DNA from: Moniliella sp. 'wahieum'
Taxonomy: Eukaryota > Basidiomycota > Moniliellomycetes > Moniliellales > Moniliellaceae
DNA: 64,000 nt
Direction of reading: 5' to 3'
NCBI GenBank assembly: GCA_003971905.1
Contig: RSEE01000013.1
Coordinates: 310,001 to 374,000 of the forward strand
This document shows positions 35,995 through 46,712 of this stretch, piece by piece; position 1 is the stretch's first letter, and the number at the start of each line of letters is the position of its first letter. The notes below the pieces were generated by a model. It made no database searches, had not been told where the DNA came from, and was given only the letters and a program-made list of their open reading frames with translations. Position numbers and translations under genes: made by a program.

Positions 35995-36399
35995 TGTTGA
36001 ACGGTCATATATCCTTCCCCCCGGGGTATAAATCACACACGCCACTCTCTGTTGTTAGGAGAGGTTGGGAGCAACGACGAGAGAGACACTTAACGCTCCT
36101 GGCTTTTTTTGTTACCTATCATCACCTCTTCTGATGAGAGTATCGGAAGTGTGGAAGAGCAGAGGATGATGTAATAGCCAAAAAAGTAACGGTTGAGAAC
36201 CACATTGGTTCAATCGTCAAGTCGTTCAAAAGGTTCGGTAACCACCAGGAACGTTCTACCTATCATACCGTGAAGGTCTGTATTCCCTAATCCGTCGTAA
36301 TTCTCGAGATACAAAGCTTGGGCAACGAGTCAATCAAGGCCAACACCTCTCGACCAACCGCTGGGGCCCACACCATCAACTGCATGGAATCAATCAACA
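35995..36399 (+). mobile_element. Candidate solo or degraded LTR
   Basis: 405 bp bounded by TGTTGA and its inverse TCAACA, with a TATA-like GGGTATAAATC at about 36024-36034. Immediately after it is GGTAGC, a partial match to an initiator-Met tRNA primer site. The flanks (ACTCA, GGTAG) do not form a target-site duplication and no second copy is seen in this window, so this is tentative. Confidence 0.3.
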
Positions 36400-38516
36400 G
36401 GTAGCAAATAATTGACCGGAGTATACCGAGAGAGGCGTCCCTAAAGAGCGGCTGTACCGTTTACGATTATAGTCTACCAGGCTCACATGCATCATTCCCA
36501 TCTCCCCACTTCCACACTTCATCTCGCCTGCTTCTGTGACGGGGTGGCTGGCTTCCCAGGCGGAGACCTTCCCTGCCCATCGGATCGAGACAAGCGGAGG
36601 ACTGAACGCGTTTCAGATCCAAATTTCAAGGCTCACTGGCGTGAACGTAGGAGGGTCATGAGTGATGCTTTGCTGTACGTGGAGCAGAACCTGAGCAGAG
36701 GTCGGCGAGCAGAGGTTGCGTGTGTAGGGGCTGGACGGGAAAGCGGGGAGCTCCGATGGGCGAGGGAGGGCGAGCGAGCTGACCGGAAGGAAGGTGTTTC
36801 TGCTAGAGGTGGAGTGCCTAGAAGAAGGGTGAAGAGGAAAGAATGGTCGGCGGCTTGGGCCATCATCATTGGATCTCAGAACAGGCAGGTTTATAGAAGA
36901 GAAGAGAACAAGGGGAGACCAAGAGGTCGACAATGCAAAAGGGAAACGAGTCAAAGGGGAGAAGGGAACCGAGCGCGAGAGGGACGATGCGAGAGACGAG
37001 GCGAGGGTCAAGGGCAAAGTGGACCCGAGGTGAGAAACGAGGCGAGAAACCTAGTCGAAAACAATGTGTGTGGTGTTTTGGATTTTAGACGAGAGCGCGT
37101 GCGGAGAAACGATGATTGTTGTGGGTTTTGTAGATAGGAAGAGAATCCGAGTCACGATAGGGAAAGAAGCCGAGAAGTGGTGGCGACGATAAGGTGGCTA
37201 TGCAATGCGGCTCAGTCGTCCCCCCGTGAAACAGCTTCCACCCTGCTTCAACGGTCGGATTTCCCCTTGTTGTCGCATACCGGATCCAATCCGTGCGGCG
37301 GAGTCATCAGCAGAGTCACACTCTTTGCACGCGCTTCCCTACTTATAACCATCTCCTCTATTCACTATTAAGCATACCCCTCTTCCTCTTACTACGGCGG
37401 TAACCAGAATCCCATACCCCCGTGTGGGTCACAGGCGCTCTCAGGCATCATGCGTTAGCCTCGCTTTCCATAACGCGGTCACATGTGGTTAGGGATACCG
37501 GTCTCACACTGAATGCCCTCTCTGTATAACACACAGGTGCATATAGTATAGGAACTCTTCCCTTCTATTATATACAGACCTCTCAATGTCTCGACCGAAG
37601 AATCAACAACCTACTATACGACGGGCGATTTACCATACGGATCACCTGTGCCATTGTCGCCCAGCGACAACCAAAGGATCCCTCCTGCCAGAGAAACACT
37701 ACTCCTCTGAAGTTTTCCGGGCATGATTTGCTATCCTGTTGGGAAAAATATCTGTTCCATCCATCGCAAGCCCGGAAGTCGGTATATTAAAAAGGTCCAA
37801 TGCGGGTTTCCCTCCACCGGTCAGTATCTCATCTTCTGACACTATATACTCACGCGGCCGCCGATTCCCGCACCCTGCCCGATACCATCAACCATACCTC
37901 GCCCTTGTATGCTCTTTTACATCTCAGATCTGCGACGTTCAAGCACAACCTGTCATTGCTCTCTCGTCAGCGTGCGCACTCTCAGTGACAGCCGAGTGTG
38001 AATGATCGCGAAGTTATCTAGGCCTCTTTTAGCCCGCTTCGAATGCTAGTCACTCTCTGCACTCGTCGATGCACCCTCTATACTGACTGTACGGACGCTT
38101 CTTTTCCAGGGAATGCAACAAAAGCATAGCAGCTTGTTGCACGACAACCACGCCATTTCCAATGCTTGCTCCGGCAAGGTGTATGCCCCATCATCGATAA
38201 TCATCCTGCACGGTGTTAGAAGTGCTGTCCAACCTCTCTTTCGGGTTGTAAGTTGGAGTTCTGACCACCATTCTTCGCATTAATTTACACATACCCGCCC
38301 ACGTTCAGACCCTCTCTGGTGCTCAACACCATCTGCGCCTCGACGTCGGAAGAGGCCACGTTCCAAAATATTCGATAGACGCGCCAGTTTAATCACAGTT
38401 GGTGCTAGACGAGCGAATACTACGCATGCTGAGCTGAGACCTGAGATAGATAAGAGGAGCAAAGCAACTTGGATGCGATCCACATTGGGATAATGGGCAA
38501 TTCCATCGGTGCATGT

Positions 38517-40667
38517 CTACGCAGTCAGTGCCTCGTCCACAGCCGCTTGGGCCTCCGCCAGACGAGCACGGTACAGGGCGAGCTCTTGCTCCAGCTCATG
38601 GTACTTGCGCTCCTTGGACTTTTGGTACGCCCGCAGAGCCGTGTTTTCTTCCTGCAGCGCCGCCGTCAACGCCGCATCCGCCGCAGCCTTGTCAAACAAG
38701 ACACGAGAGGCGATGGCCACCGTGCGCTGCGGGTCCCCCGAGACCTGCTCGGCGCCCACGCCGTCTTGGCCTCGGCTTCCTCCCCACCCATCAGAGGATC
38801 AGTGTCTACCAAGCCCGCATCCCGCATCGCACGTAGGTGCATCGGCTTGCCCTTGGCCATTAGCTGCTCCAGGGCTCCGGCCCACCTTATCCGCGGAAGA
38901 ACCCTGGAGGTTGTAGAGCACATCATCGTCCACACTTTCACTCTCATCGGCCGCGTCGGCAAGTGTGGACTGGGGTTTGGCTTTGTTCGTGTGTCGGGTG
39001 AGAAAGACGGATCGGCAAATACCTCTTCGGCCGCCGCGTCGGAATGGGCATCCTCTGCCTCGTCTCCGTCCGAAACATCCGCATCCAAGTCAACCTTATC
39101 CAGCACATCGAGCCTTCCTGACTTGACCGCATGAATGACCAGCCGCAGTTGGGCTGATGTGGCTCGTTCTTGGGCCAGGAGACGACGGAGACGAGCCACA
39201 CTGGTCAGCGCATTCTCCCTTTCCTCCCTTACCTCATCTGACCAGAGTTGCCGCTCCTTCTTGTGCTGCGATGCAGTAAGCCGCTGGAACTCCTCAAACG
39301 ATTCCTCCCGACTGGCAATTTGTTCACTCAGCAAGCCCAGCTGGTCACGCAGGTGTCGTTCTCGTCCTCCAGATCACCCAACACATCTTGTGTCTCCTCC
39401 AATTGAGCCCGGAGCATTTGGCCCTCGGCAAGCTGCAGCGAGAACATGTGGTTAGTTGACCAGTCACCTTAACCGGGGCCTTACACACCTTTTCCCGCCA
39501 TGCTTGCTCCAAGCGCAATCCCAATCCACGTAGCGTCTCCGTATTGTTCTCGGTACGGAGAATGTGGCGTGCTTCGGCAAACCGCATCACATCCTCCGCC
39601 ACTTGATCCTCATCGACTTCACGACGAGGAAGGCGGACGCGCTCCCGCTCCACCACCTCAACTGTCGGGCCTCGAACAGCCGCGATACTCGCGGCCAAGC
39701 CACGTCCCAGTCCTGACGTGAGACTGGATGCGCCCCCACCTACCGCAGCTGACACGCCAGCTAGGCGGACTGCGCCTGTTGACCACAGCGACCGTTTGGC
39801 ACCATTCGGCTCCGGGCTTGGACCAGGGCGAGGCTCAACGTCTGTGTTCTCCGCCGCCTCCTGTGCCGCTGCCTCAGGCTCAGGCGCCGTCTTTGCCGCA
39901 GGAGTGTCCCTCCAGCTCACGGGGCGGCCAGCATTGAGATCGATGATCCGCGCTCGGTTGGGCAGCCGGGGGGGCGAGGTGACTGCGGCTGCAGCTGGCT
40001 CCTCCTTGTGCTCCTCCTCAGCCACGATGGAGGTGTCGGGAACGACAGGCAAGCGAGCTGAGTCCCCTTCCTCCAGCGCAAGCCCCATGCTACGCCGGCT
40101 TCCAATCGACGTGCGAACACTGTGCCGCGACGTAGCTCGGCCCGAGGGGGAACGACGCAAGGTGGTCACATTGAGCGACTGGCCCGAGGAAAGGTGCCGG
40201 ACTGATTCTTCCACCTGCGGGTCCAAGTGGGACGTGAGCGATCGGTGTGAGCCATTGGAGGGAGTTCGGAGGTGCGACTGGGTGACTGCCGCCGCGAGGG
40301 GGGCTTGGAGGTGGTCTCGATCTCGGCTTCCGGTTCGGCCTCCGCATCGCTTTCACTCTCGTCGCCCTCGTCGAGGTCGTGGAACTTGAGTTCGCCATCG
40401 GACGTGTACTGCTCGGCTGTGGGAGGCGCGAGTCGTGTGCCTCCCGGGGAAGCAAATTCCTCGTGGTTCGGTGTCTCCTCCGAGTCTGGAGTGCCCGAGG
40501 GCTTCTTGACCTTCTTCTTCCGCTTGGGCTCGTCGCCCGAGGCGCTCTTCTTCTTTCTCCGCTCTTCTCCCGTCTTGTGCGACCTTCTTTGGACTTCTTC
40601 TTCTTCTTCTCCGCCTTTTCCACCCCAATCACTGGGGGGCAGCAGAGACGGGAGGCTCGTCGGCCAT
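38517..40667 (-). CDS. Coiled-coil protein of unknown function
   Basis: Starts MADEPPVSAAPQ at 40667. A Lys/Glu-rich basic stretch (VEKAEKKKKKSKEGRTRREK) leads to an acidic DLDEGDESESDAEAEPEAE segment, then Ser/Arg-rich disorder. A glycine-rich AVGGGASSLTSGLGRGLAAS segment precedes helices RLEQAWREK, joined by a 56-bp intron (39433-39488, GTGTGT...CAG) to LAEGQMLRAQLEETQDVLGD, LLSEQIASREESFEEFQRLT and REERENALTSVARLRRLLAQ. The end is another helix, ALQEENTALRAYQKSKERKY, then LEQELALYRARLAEAQAAVD. Heptad spacing of Leu and Ala shows coiled coils. No enzyme motif is seen. A structural role (cytoskeleton, spindle pole or septum) is possible but not shown. Frame breaks fall near 40630, 40560, 40225, 39345 and 38900-38750. 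Confidence 0.6.
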
Positions 40668-42094
40668 GGCGAGGAGCAGGTGATGGTGGGGGGAAAGCCG
40701 AGTGGAGCGCCGGCGCCGACTGGGAGATGGGCTGGTAAACACGTGTACCACACTCGGCTCCTGCCCCTGCGTGAAGGATGGTGGGGCACAGAGCAACACT
40801 GCCCCTCTGCCTGCATGACCATGGCCTGCCCCACCCATGATTTCAACATTTAAACACTGGAGAACCCTAGTGCAATCGCATCATGCATCAATCATCTGAT
40901 CATCCTTTCCCACACCAACACACATATTGCCACAAGCAATCCAAAGTCTTTTGCGTATAACGGGCAAGACAAGAGACAGATACTGCAACCAGGATTAGGT
41001 GGCCTTCTTCACTTAAAAAATGGATGTACGGAAGATGGTGAAGGGCATGCTAAGACCCATGGTCCTACTGTAAGTACTGGGGAGATTGCTGAAAGATTAT
41101 TGTCTTACCATCGTCTACGTCCTCAGCTATAGGATGAAGAGGTCCTTTTTCTAGTAATCCTGTGAGACCCAGTCCAGATTTTGATCCGATTCTTCCCTCT
41201 TCCTCCTGGACCACTAGGTAGACTTAAATGAATAAGGGGACATTCTGGATGGGTGTGGGCACTGCGATGGAGATTGCGCCGTGTCATGAGAAAAGCTCTC
41301 CCCCGACAAAGTCATTACCACACACACAAATTTGAGACAAGAATGCAATCGGCTCTTAGTATGAATGGACCAACTATATCTTGAAAAGTAGCCACTTCAA
41401 AAAGCTGGCCTACCATGCGAATGTTGATCCTGAGGATCAATGTACAATATGTTTGCCTTGTAATGAAACCGTTTGCTTCCATCCATCTTTTCAGCTCATT
41501 ATACCGTGTGTATACAATAAATACCTTCCGATACAACAGATAAACGGCTCTGTAACACACTTATGGTATGTCAAGGTTCCGGAGGGCCATGATAGCGAAG
41601 GTGCAACATATGGCATTCCACTCTCCATTCGGGGTGGCATGCTTAATGGTGACGACACGGGCGGGTGTAAAAAATTAATATTTTGCTTAGATGACCACAT
41701 CTCCCTTTTGAATCCATATCATTGACAGAACTTAAGGCTGGGACAGGGGGAACGCTACGTCTAACCGAACCGTTCTTCTTGCGGGAGTTACTTGGAAGCG
41801 CCACTAAGGTCAAGGAACCAGGGGGATCGCCAGGATATCAGGACCCTCCGGTTTCGCCATCCGGTCCCGTACCCTATGAAGCGCGTGGACACGGATGAAC
41901 GTGGTTGACATCCGAGCGAGGAACCATTTCCACTGAGACTTAGTAGCCAACTCCTTCCAATGCGCAAACAACTTGCCCGCCGTCTTGGTGCCGTAGTATC
42001 CTCGCGTCGTCAAAACCAGGGGGAAAACGGCTCTTGAGTGCGTCCCCTGGTAATCGCAGACCCCCTTTTTACTTGACGTAAGCGCGAAGATTAT
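40668..42094. other. AT-richer interval at the edge of the repeat island
   Basis: No supported gene except a possible retroelement fragment at 41810-42060. A plus ORF at 41381-41725 (MKSSHFKKLAYHANVDPEDQ...) has AT-rich codons unlike the neighbours and no known domain. Confidence 0.4.
41810..42060 (-). pseudogene. Fragment resembling the C-terminal region of a retroelement reverse transcriptase
   Basis: The minus frame reads GTHSRAVFPLVLTTRGYYGT, KTAGKLFAHWKELATKSQW and FLARMSTTFIRVHALHRVR before a stop. The pattern of LVLTTRG, a KT-led helix and a second helix ending in a basic run resembles the tail of fungal non-LTR reverse transcriptases. The catalytic domain is missing, so it would be a 5'-truncated remnant. 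This rests on recall of general form, not a search. Confidence 0.3.
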
Positions 42095-42313
42095 GTGGTA
42101 AGCGTGCCACCCGGCACGCTTGCCGGCGGAATGCGCAGCCCACCCCCCGCGCCCTCAGCCATGCACATGGGTGATAAAATTCCTCCAGCGTGGAATGGTG
42201 GCTACGATGGCGACGGGGGAACGGTGGACCGGTGGCTAAGGTGGCGACGGTGCACCAAGCACCAAGCTGGGGCGAAGCCCCAGCTGACCGGGCCGTAGGC
42301 CCGGTGGTCTTCT
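42095..42313 (+). repeat. Inverted-repeat element C, left copy, with three GC hairpins
   Basis: Homologous to the reverse complement of 46492-46712. It holds three strong hairpins: a 9-bp stem at 42100-42121 (loop ACCC), AGCTGGGGC/GCCCCAGCT at 42265-42285 (loop GAA) and CCGGGCC/GGCCCGG at 42288-42304 (loop GTA). Between them are GGAACGGTGGACC and GGTGGCTAAGGTGGCGAC blocks shared with the other copy. Non-coding. Confidence 0.75.
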
Positions 42314-42840
42314 AGTCACCCAAAAATGCGTAGAAATTGCTTCAGGAAGTTTTTGACATTGTGGCCACATGAGGTTAAGCGCTTTGGCCCAAGAGGTCAA
42401 GCGCTTTGGCCACATGCGCTCAACGGCTTTGGCCACATGCGCTCAACGGCTTTGGCCACATGCGCTCAAGCCCTTAGCCCAAATGTGCCCAAACGCTTAG
42501 CTGTTGATTGGATGCGTGCTCGTAGGCTCTCCAACCGGCTGGCTGGCATCGATCCAGAGCTACTAGATTTATAGGCAGGGTAGGTATTTTTTAGGTATAG
42601 AATGCATTCGAAGATCTGACACGGCAACCACGGTTAGGTGTGACGTCAGACGGAAGCACCACAACGTAGTAGAGCAGCGAGCAGTTCAGAAAGTGGCAGG
42701 TTAGTGTGAGGGGAGTGCGCACTAGGGAGACGCTGGCCAAGTCAGCAGCAGCATAGGGTTAGCGAGAGACACAGAAAATGTGCGACGGACTCACAGGTCA
42801 GGCGATCAAGACGGCCAGTAGCGAGGGCAAGCGGGATGAA
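42314..42840. other. Non-coding stretch with a CGCTTTGGCC repeat
   Basis: At 42370-42470 the block GCTTTGGCCACATGCGCTCAA occurs about four times with period near 22 bp. No gene is supported. Confidence 0.55.
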
Positions 42841-43491
42841 GTCGGAATGTACACGGTAGGGCGAACAAGGTTAGGAACAGCGTTGGCATATAACAGAGAA
42901 GGGACGTACGACGGCGAAACAGGTCAGATGAGTCGAGGCGAACAAGACGAGACGAACCAACCGTGGGATTCCGTGCATGCAGCAGCTGGGTAGACAGTGT
43001 CAGTGGGCAGGACAACTCCAAGCGCGAAGTACGGGGGACGTACGATGGCAAGGCAGACCAGCCAAGCGAGAGAACCTCAGGCGAGGCAAAATGGAACCAG
43101 ACGGACAAGGCCGAAGGTGAGCGAAACGGTGCATGCACGTGATGCATGCGACCCACCAGGTCAGCAGAAGTGTGGGGAATGCGGAGGAAGCGGGCACGTA
43201 CGATGGCGCTGCGGATCAGGTGAAACGAGGGCAAGATGGCCCGCGAGGGGGAGTCTGTGTAGGCGGGGTCAGCAACAGAGCGCTGGTGGGCAAGAGAACA
43301 CATACGACAAAAGCAATGCAGGCAGTGAGAGGGGGTCGGGGCGAGAGGCAGAGGGGGCGTTCAACAGCGATACTGACGAGGCGAGGAGGACGGAGTGTGT
43401 CGGGAGAGGAATGGAGACGTACGGCAGCAATGCAGACCAGGCGAAGAGAACCGAGCGATGGGGCGCGGGACTAGCAAAAGGCGGTCAGTAA
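42841..43491. repeat. Degenerate long-period tandem repeat, possibly coding on the plus strand
   Basis: A motif close to GACGTACGATGGC followed about 10-15 bases on by GACCAGGCGAA recurs at about 42903, 43037, 43196 and 43421, with units of 130-230 bp. One plus frame (42997-43491) is open for 164 codons, Arg/Gly/Gln/Thr-rich, and contains CGECGGSGHVRWRC, a Cx2Cx4Hx4C pattern as in zinc knuckles. Whether it is a gag-like remnant or chance within a repeat cannot be settled here. Confidence 0.4.
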
Positions 43492-43894
43492 GCAGTGCAG
43501 GCAGCAACGATGGTGATGTTGATGTCCAGGGGAAGAAGATGGTGCTGTTGCGCCGTGGCACAGAGCACTCTGCGTTGTGCTGGCTGCAGAGATGGGATAC
43601 TGGTTGCTATGGGCGCAATGAGAGGGGCGGTGGTGAGGAGACAGGATGCAACCACAGAGGCAGGAGGTTAAAAGGAGGCGCGTGTGGCGCAGCCAATCTG
43701 TGCGCACAGGCCAATCTGGGCCACGCCAGGGGCCTAGGCAATCCTGGGCCACACCGGGGGTCTATAGGTAAGCTATTATATCTGTCATCTAACGCCTCAA
43801 CACTAGCGGCCCCCTGCAGCAGTGTTCGAGGGTCTAATCATCTCAATCAACTGAGCGCCATTTTGACTTTGCCTATTTGCGACTTGCTGTAGTA

Positions 43895-44150
43895 CTAGTT
43901 GTCTGTTGCGACGGTGACTGGCTTCACCGAACGCGGCGCACTTGCGGCCTCTCTAGCCCCGAGACTCCAAGGGCTTCCCGAAGATTGCTGATGCGCGCGT
44001 ACGTCAACGACTAGTAGCCTTGTCCAGTAGCCCTCGTCCTGCTTCCTACCACCAACGCCTATCTCTCGCCCGCAATCGATCGCCTACGCTATTGTCCCAA
44101 ACGCTTCAGCATCCATTGCGGTCTCCATAGCCGGGTGAATCGCTATACAG
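43895..44150 (-). repeat. Dispersed repeat B, copy 2
   Basis: Reverse complement matches 7365-7655 in block order. It lacks the 14-bp ACTAGT-array insertion of copy 1. Confidence 0.75.
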
Positions 44151-44177
44151 GTCACGATTATCCTCACTTGAGCTATA

Positions 44178-44200
44178 CTAGTGACTAGTGACTAGTGACC
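44178..44200. repeat. Heptad array, ACTAGT palindrome + G
   Basis: ACTAGTGACTAGTGACTAG, about 30 bp beyond repeat B copy 2. Confidence 0.8.
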
Positions 44201-44673
44201 TACGGTGTTACATCAAAAGTCAAGGCGATAGCCCCTGGTCGAGGTCAAGGAGCTCCGATGTTGTAACCATTCCATTTAGCTTTTGTGTTGGCTTTGTCCA
44301 TGATCTCCGCAGCCCTAAGGTATATAGCCTCTGTTGCTCTTTCATGCACCCTTGTATTAGGCGTGTCGTTGGCTGGCGTATTCGACCACCACACTGCCAA
44401 CACTATAGTGCTACCGCATCACCCATCAGGGTGGCCATCTGGACTGCGCCACTCTCATCTTCAGATAGGGGATCACGCGTCACGAATGTAATACACCTTG
44501 GAAGAGCATGAAAGAAGCGGGAGAGCGTGCGTCTCTGGGAGAGGGGGCAAGTTTTAAGGTTAGAGGGGGCCGCGATCGTCTGCCGGACCTGTGACAAAAA
44601 AAGCACCCACCAATGCATATCATATGTACAACCCATCTCATCTCGCCCATCCTTTTACCAAGTCGCCACCGCC

Positions 44674-46080
44674 ATGTTTCGACGTCGGCTCACCAAAATG
44701 CCGACCGATGGAACGAGCCGCACGCGTGCACTATAGGACAGACGCATCTGCTGTACCTTTTCCCGCGGCCTGGTCCACGGTGAAGCGGGACGAGAGGTTG
44801 CTGTACCAGTTCCCTGCTTGCCCAGTTCGACCGATGTCCGGTTTCATGCACTCAAGCACACGAAGATGCGCAGGTACAGCCACAACGCGAGGATGGGGGC
44901 CAGTCACGCCATTGATGAGGTGGCCGAAGAGGCGAGCATGCCCCAGCCACATCTGACGCATGCTCGCCTTCCCCTGCTTCCCGTGCCTCCTCGCCTGTAG
45001 ATACTACCATTTCCGAGGACGAGTTATGCCAGACGTAGCCCAGTGTTTCCTTTGGACCACCTTCAAGAGCCCACGGGCGTGTCCTTTGCCGCCCGCGGGC
45101 GCATGACAACCCCTCGGCGCCCCGAATGAGCGTGTCGAGCAAATCCGCAACCAAGAGACTGATATTCATCAGCGATCTCAACACGGAGGGTATCCCTGGC
45201 GCAGAGGGCACCAATATCCGAGCTAGGGGTTTGTTGGCTAACCTAAAGACTGGGGTTGGGAAGGATGTGCGCACTATGCTTGTGGCTCTCTCCCATTTGC
45301 GGCACTCCCCATCCTCGAGACCGGAAAAGAGGCCAACGATGAGAAGGAGTTCACGTTTCCGATTCCGGTTTATGACGCTATCGTCGCGGCAGCCAACCTG
45401 CATGGTTTGCTCTTTCCAGGACATGGTACCCCCGGCTGCCGGGCAGGCCAGGGCGCAGTTCATGGTAATACGTTCCCACAGCCTTGATTGATATACGGGT
45501 TTAGACGCTGACATGCCTGTTATGGCTGGAACCGTACCGGGCGACCCAGACTGCATATCGATTTGTCGAATGCCTTTCGAGACTCGGCCCCGACAGCGCC
45601 ATGATCGCGACGCGACCGAAGCTCCATCTCCTCCTGGCGCATACGTCTGATGTGCTCGAATTGTTCGGCCCTCTCCAGAACACGGACGCTGCCAGATTCG
45701 AGGGTCGCGTGAAGCACATCTGTGCGTCCGTTGCCCATTGCAACTTCTACAAGCTCCCGGGTGACACCTTTTCGTACAACGTCATGATCGCCGAGAATTC
45801 TGCACCACTCTTCACCGGGGTACGATGTGTCTAGTGATGGCTCGGTGGTGGCTCGGCCTGGGGCTCCTCCCGGGGTGCTGGAGCAAGGGAAGGAAGAGCC
45901 CACTACGACTCTGATGGCATCGATATTCCACGAGTAGTCCTGGCCCCAGCCAATAACAGGATTGCAACGAACGGTGCCATGCACCTGTGGGACAAGCGCG
46001 CCAAGAAGAAGACACCTGCCGTGGCCGCTGTCGGAGGAGGGGGCAACAGCGACGACTCTTCGGACAGTGATAATGATTGA
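44674..46080 (+). pseudogene. Fragmented, unrecognised gene inside the repeat island
   Basis: Coding-like blocks on the plus strand are spread over several frames: FHALKHTKMRRYSHNARMGA, RLIFISDLNTEGIPGAEGTN, ILETGKEANDEKEFTFPIPV then YDAIVAAANLHGLLFPGHGT, RPKLHLLLAHTSDVLELFGP, SVAHCNFYKLPGDTFSYNVM, and the end NNRIATNGAMHLWDKRAKKK then DDSSDSDND with a stop at 46080. The blocks have C/G-ending codons like the other genes, and the acidic tail looks like a real C-terminus. I do not recognise the family. It may be an intact gene split by introns plus the indels seen elsewhere, or a decaying one; its place between two inverted repeats favours caution. The 5' end is uncertain. Confidence 0.4.
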
Positions 46081-46491
46081 TGCGAGAACCAAATGGACAT
46101 GCATTTTCGCGATGAGGATGAGTATAGATTTGGTGGCAGTCGTCAGTCATCAGTAGCCAGGCCATAGGGTGGTGCGCATCCCGGACCCATCCCGGAACCT
46201 CTCGAGACGTGAGATGGGGCGATGGGCGGCGCTTTGATATGCTGCGCATGCGCACTTAAGCTTCTTTTGCCGGCGAACGAGCCAGGTGACGGATGACTGT
46301 CATGCGTCCCATGCGCAGGGGCATGGCCGAAGCGAAGGGGCGGTTATGGAGTAAGAGGCCAGACGGTGAGGCGTGGGTTGCAGCCCCAAATGACTGTCGC
46401 AACAAGCGTCGGGTCTCTGCCACCTGCCTCTTCAGCCCCACTCCGCTTATCCAGCCCATCTACCCATCTTCCAATCCCGCCATTACCCATA

Positions 46492-46712
46492 CAAGGAGGA
46501 CCACCGGGCCTACGGCCCGATCAGCTGGGGCTTCGCCCCAGCTAACCTTAGCCACCGTTCCACGGTCGCCACCTTAGCCACCGTTCTCCCGGTCCACTGT
46601 TCCCCGCTGGAACCCTTCCACGCTGGAGAGGGCAAATAATATCACCGATTCGTGCTGGCTGCGGATGCCGTGGAACGTGGCACCGGTCGGCACGTGCCTA
46701 TGACGAAACAGA
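46492..46712 (-). repeat. Inverted-repeat element C, right copy
   Basis: In opposite orientation to 42095-42313. The AGCTGGGGC/GCCCCAGCT stem is perfect (loop TTC) and the CCGGGCC stem has one mismatch, so pairing is preserved although the rest has diverged. Together the copies bracket a 4.2-kb segment. Confidence 0.75.

Larger units (their letters stand above)
33921..38516. other. 4.6-kb gene-poor region
   Basis: No convincing gene. The left part (34.7-35.1 kb) is dense in heptad arrays. From 35.1 to 38.3 kb base composition becomes AT-richer than in the genes; the ORFs at 35133-35495 and 36487-37137 are purine-rich on one strand and lack domains. A candidate LTR is listed at 35995-36399. 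Confidence 0.45.

Noticed and set aside
44852-45556. 234-codon minus-strand ORF
   Set aside because: Lies opposite plus-strand blocks with better codon usage; no motif. Not excluded if the plus-strand gene proves wrong.
46256-46459. Small minus ORF ending RHLARSPAKEA
   Set aside because: Protein-like look, but only 67 codons, no neighbour, and an equally open plus frame overlaps it.
42095-46712. Integrated viral sequence as source of the island gene
   Set aside because: No polymerase or capsid motif could be recognised and the codon usage matches host genes.
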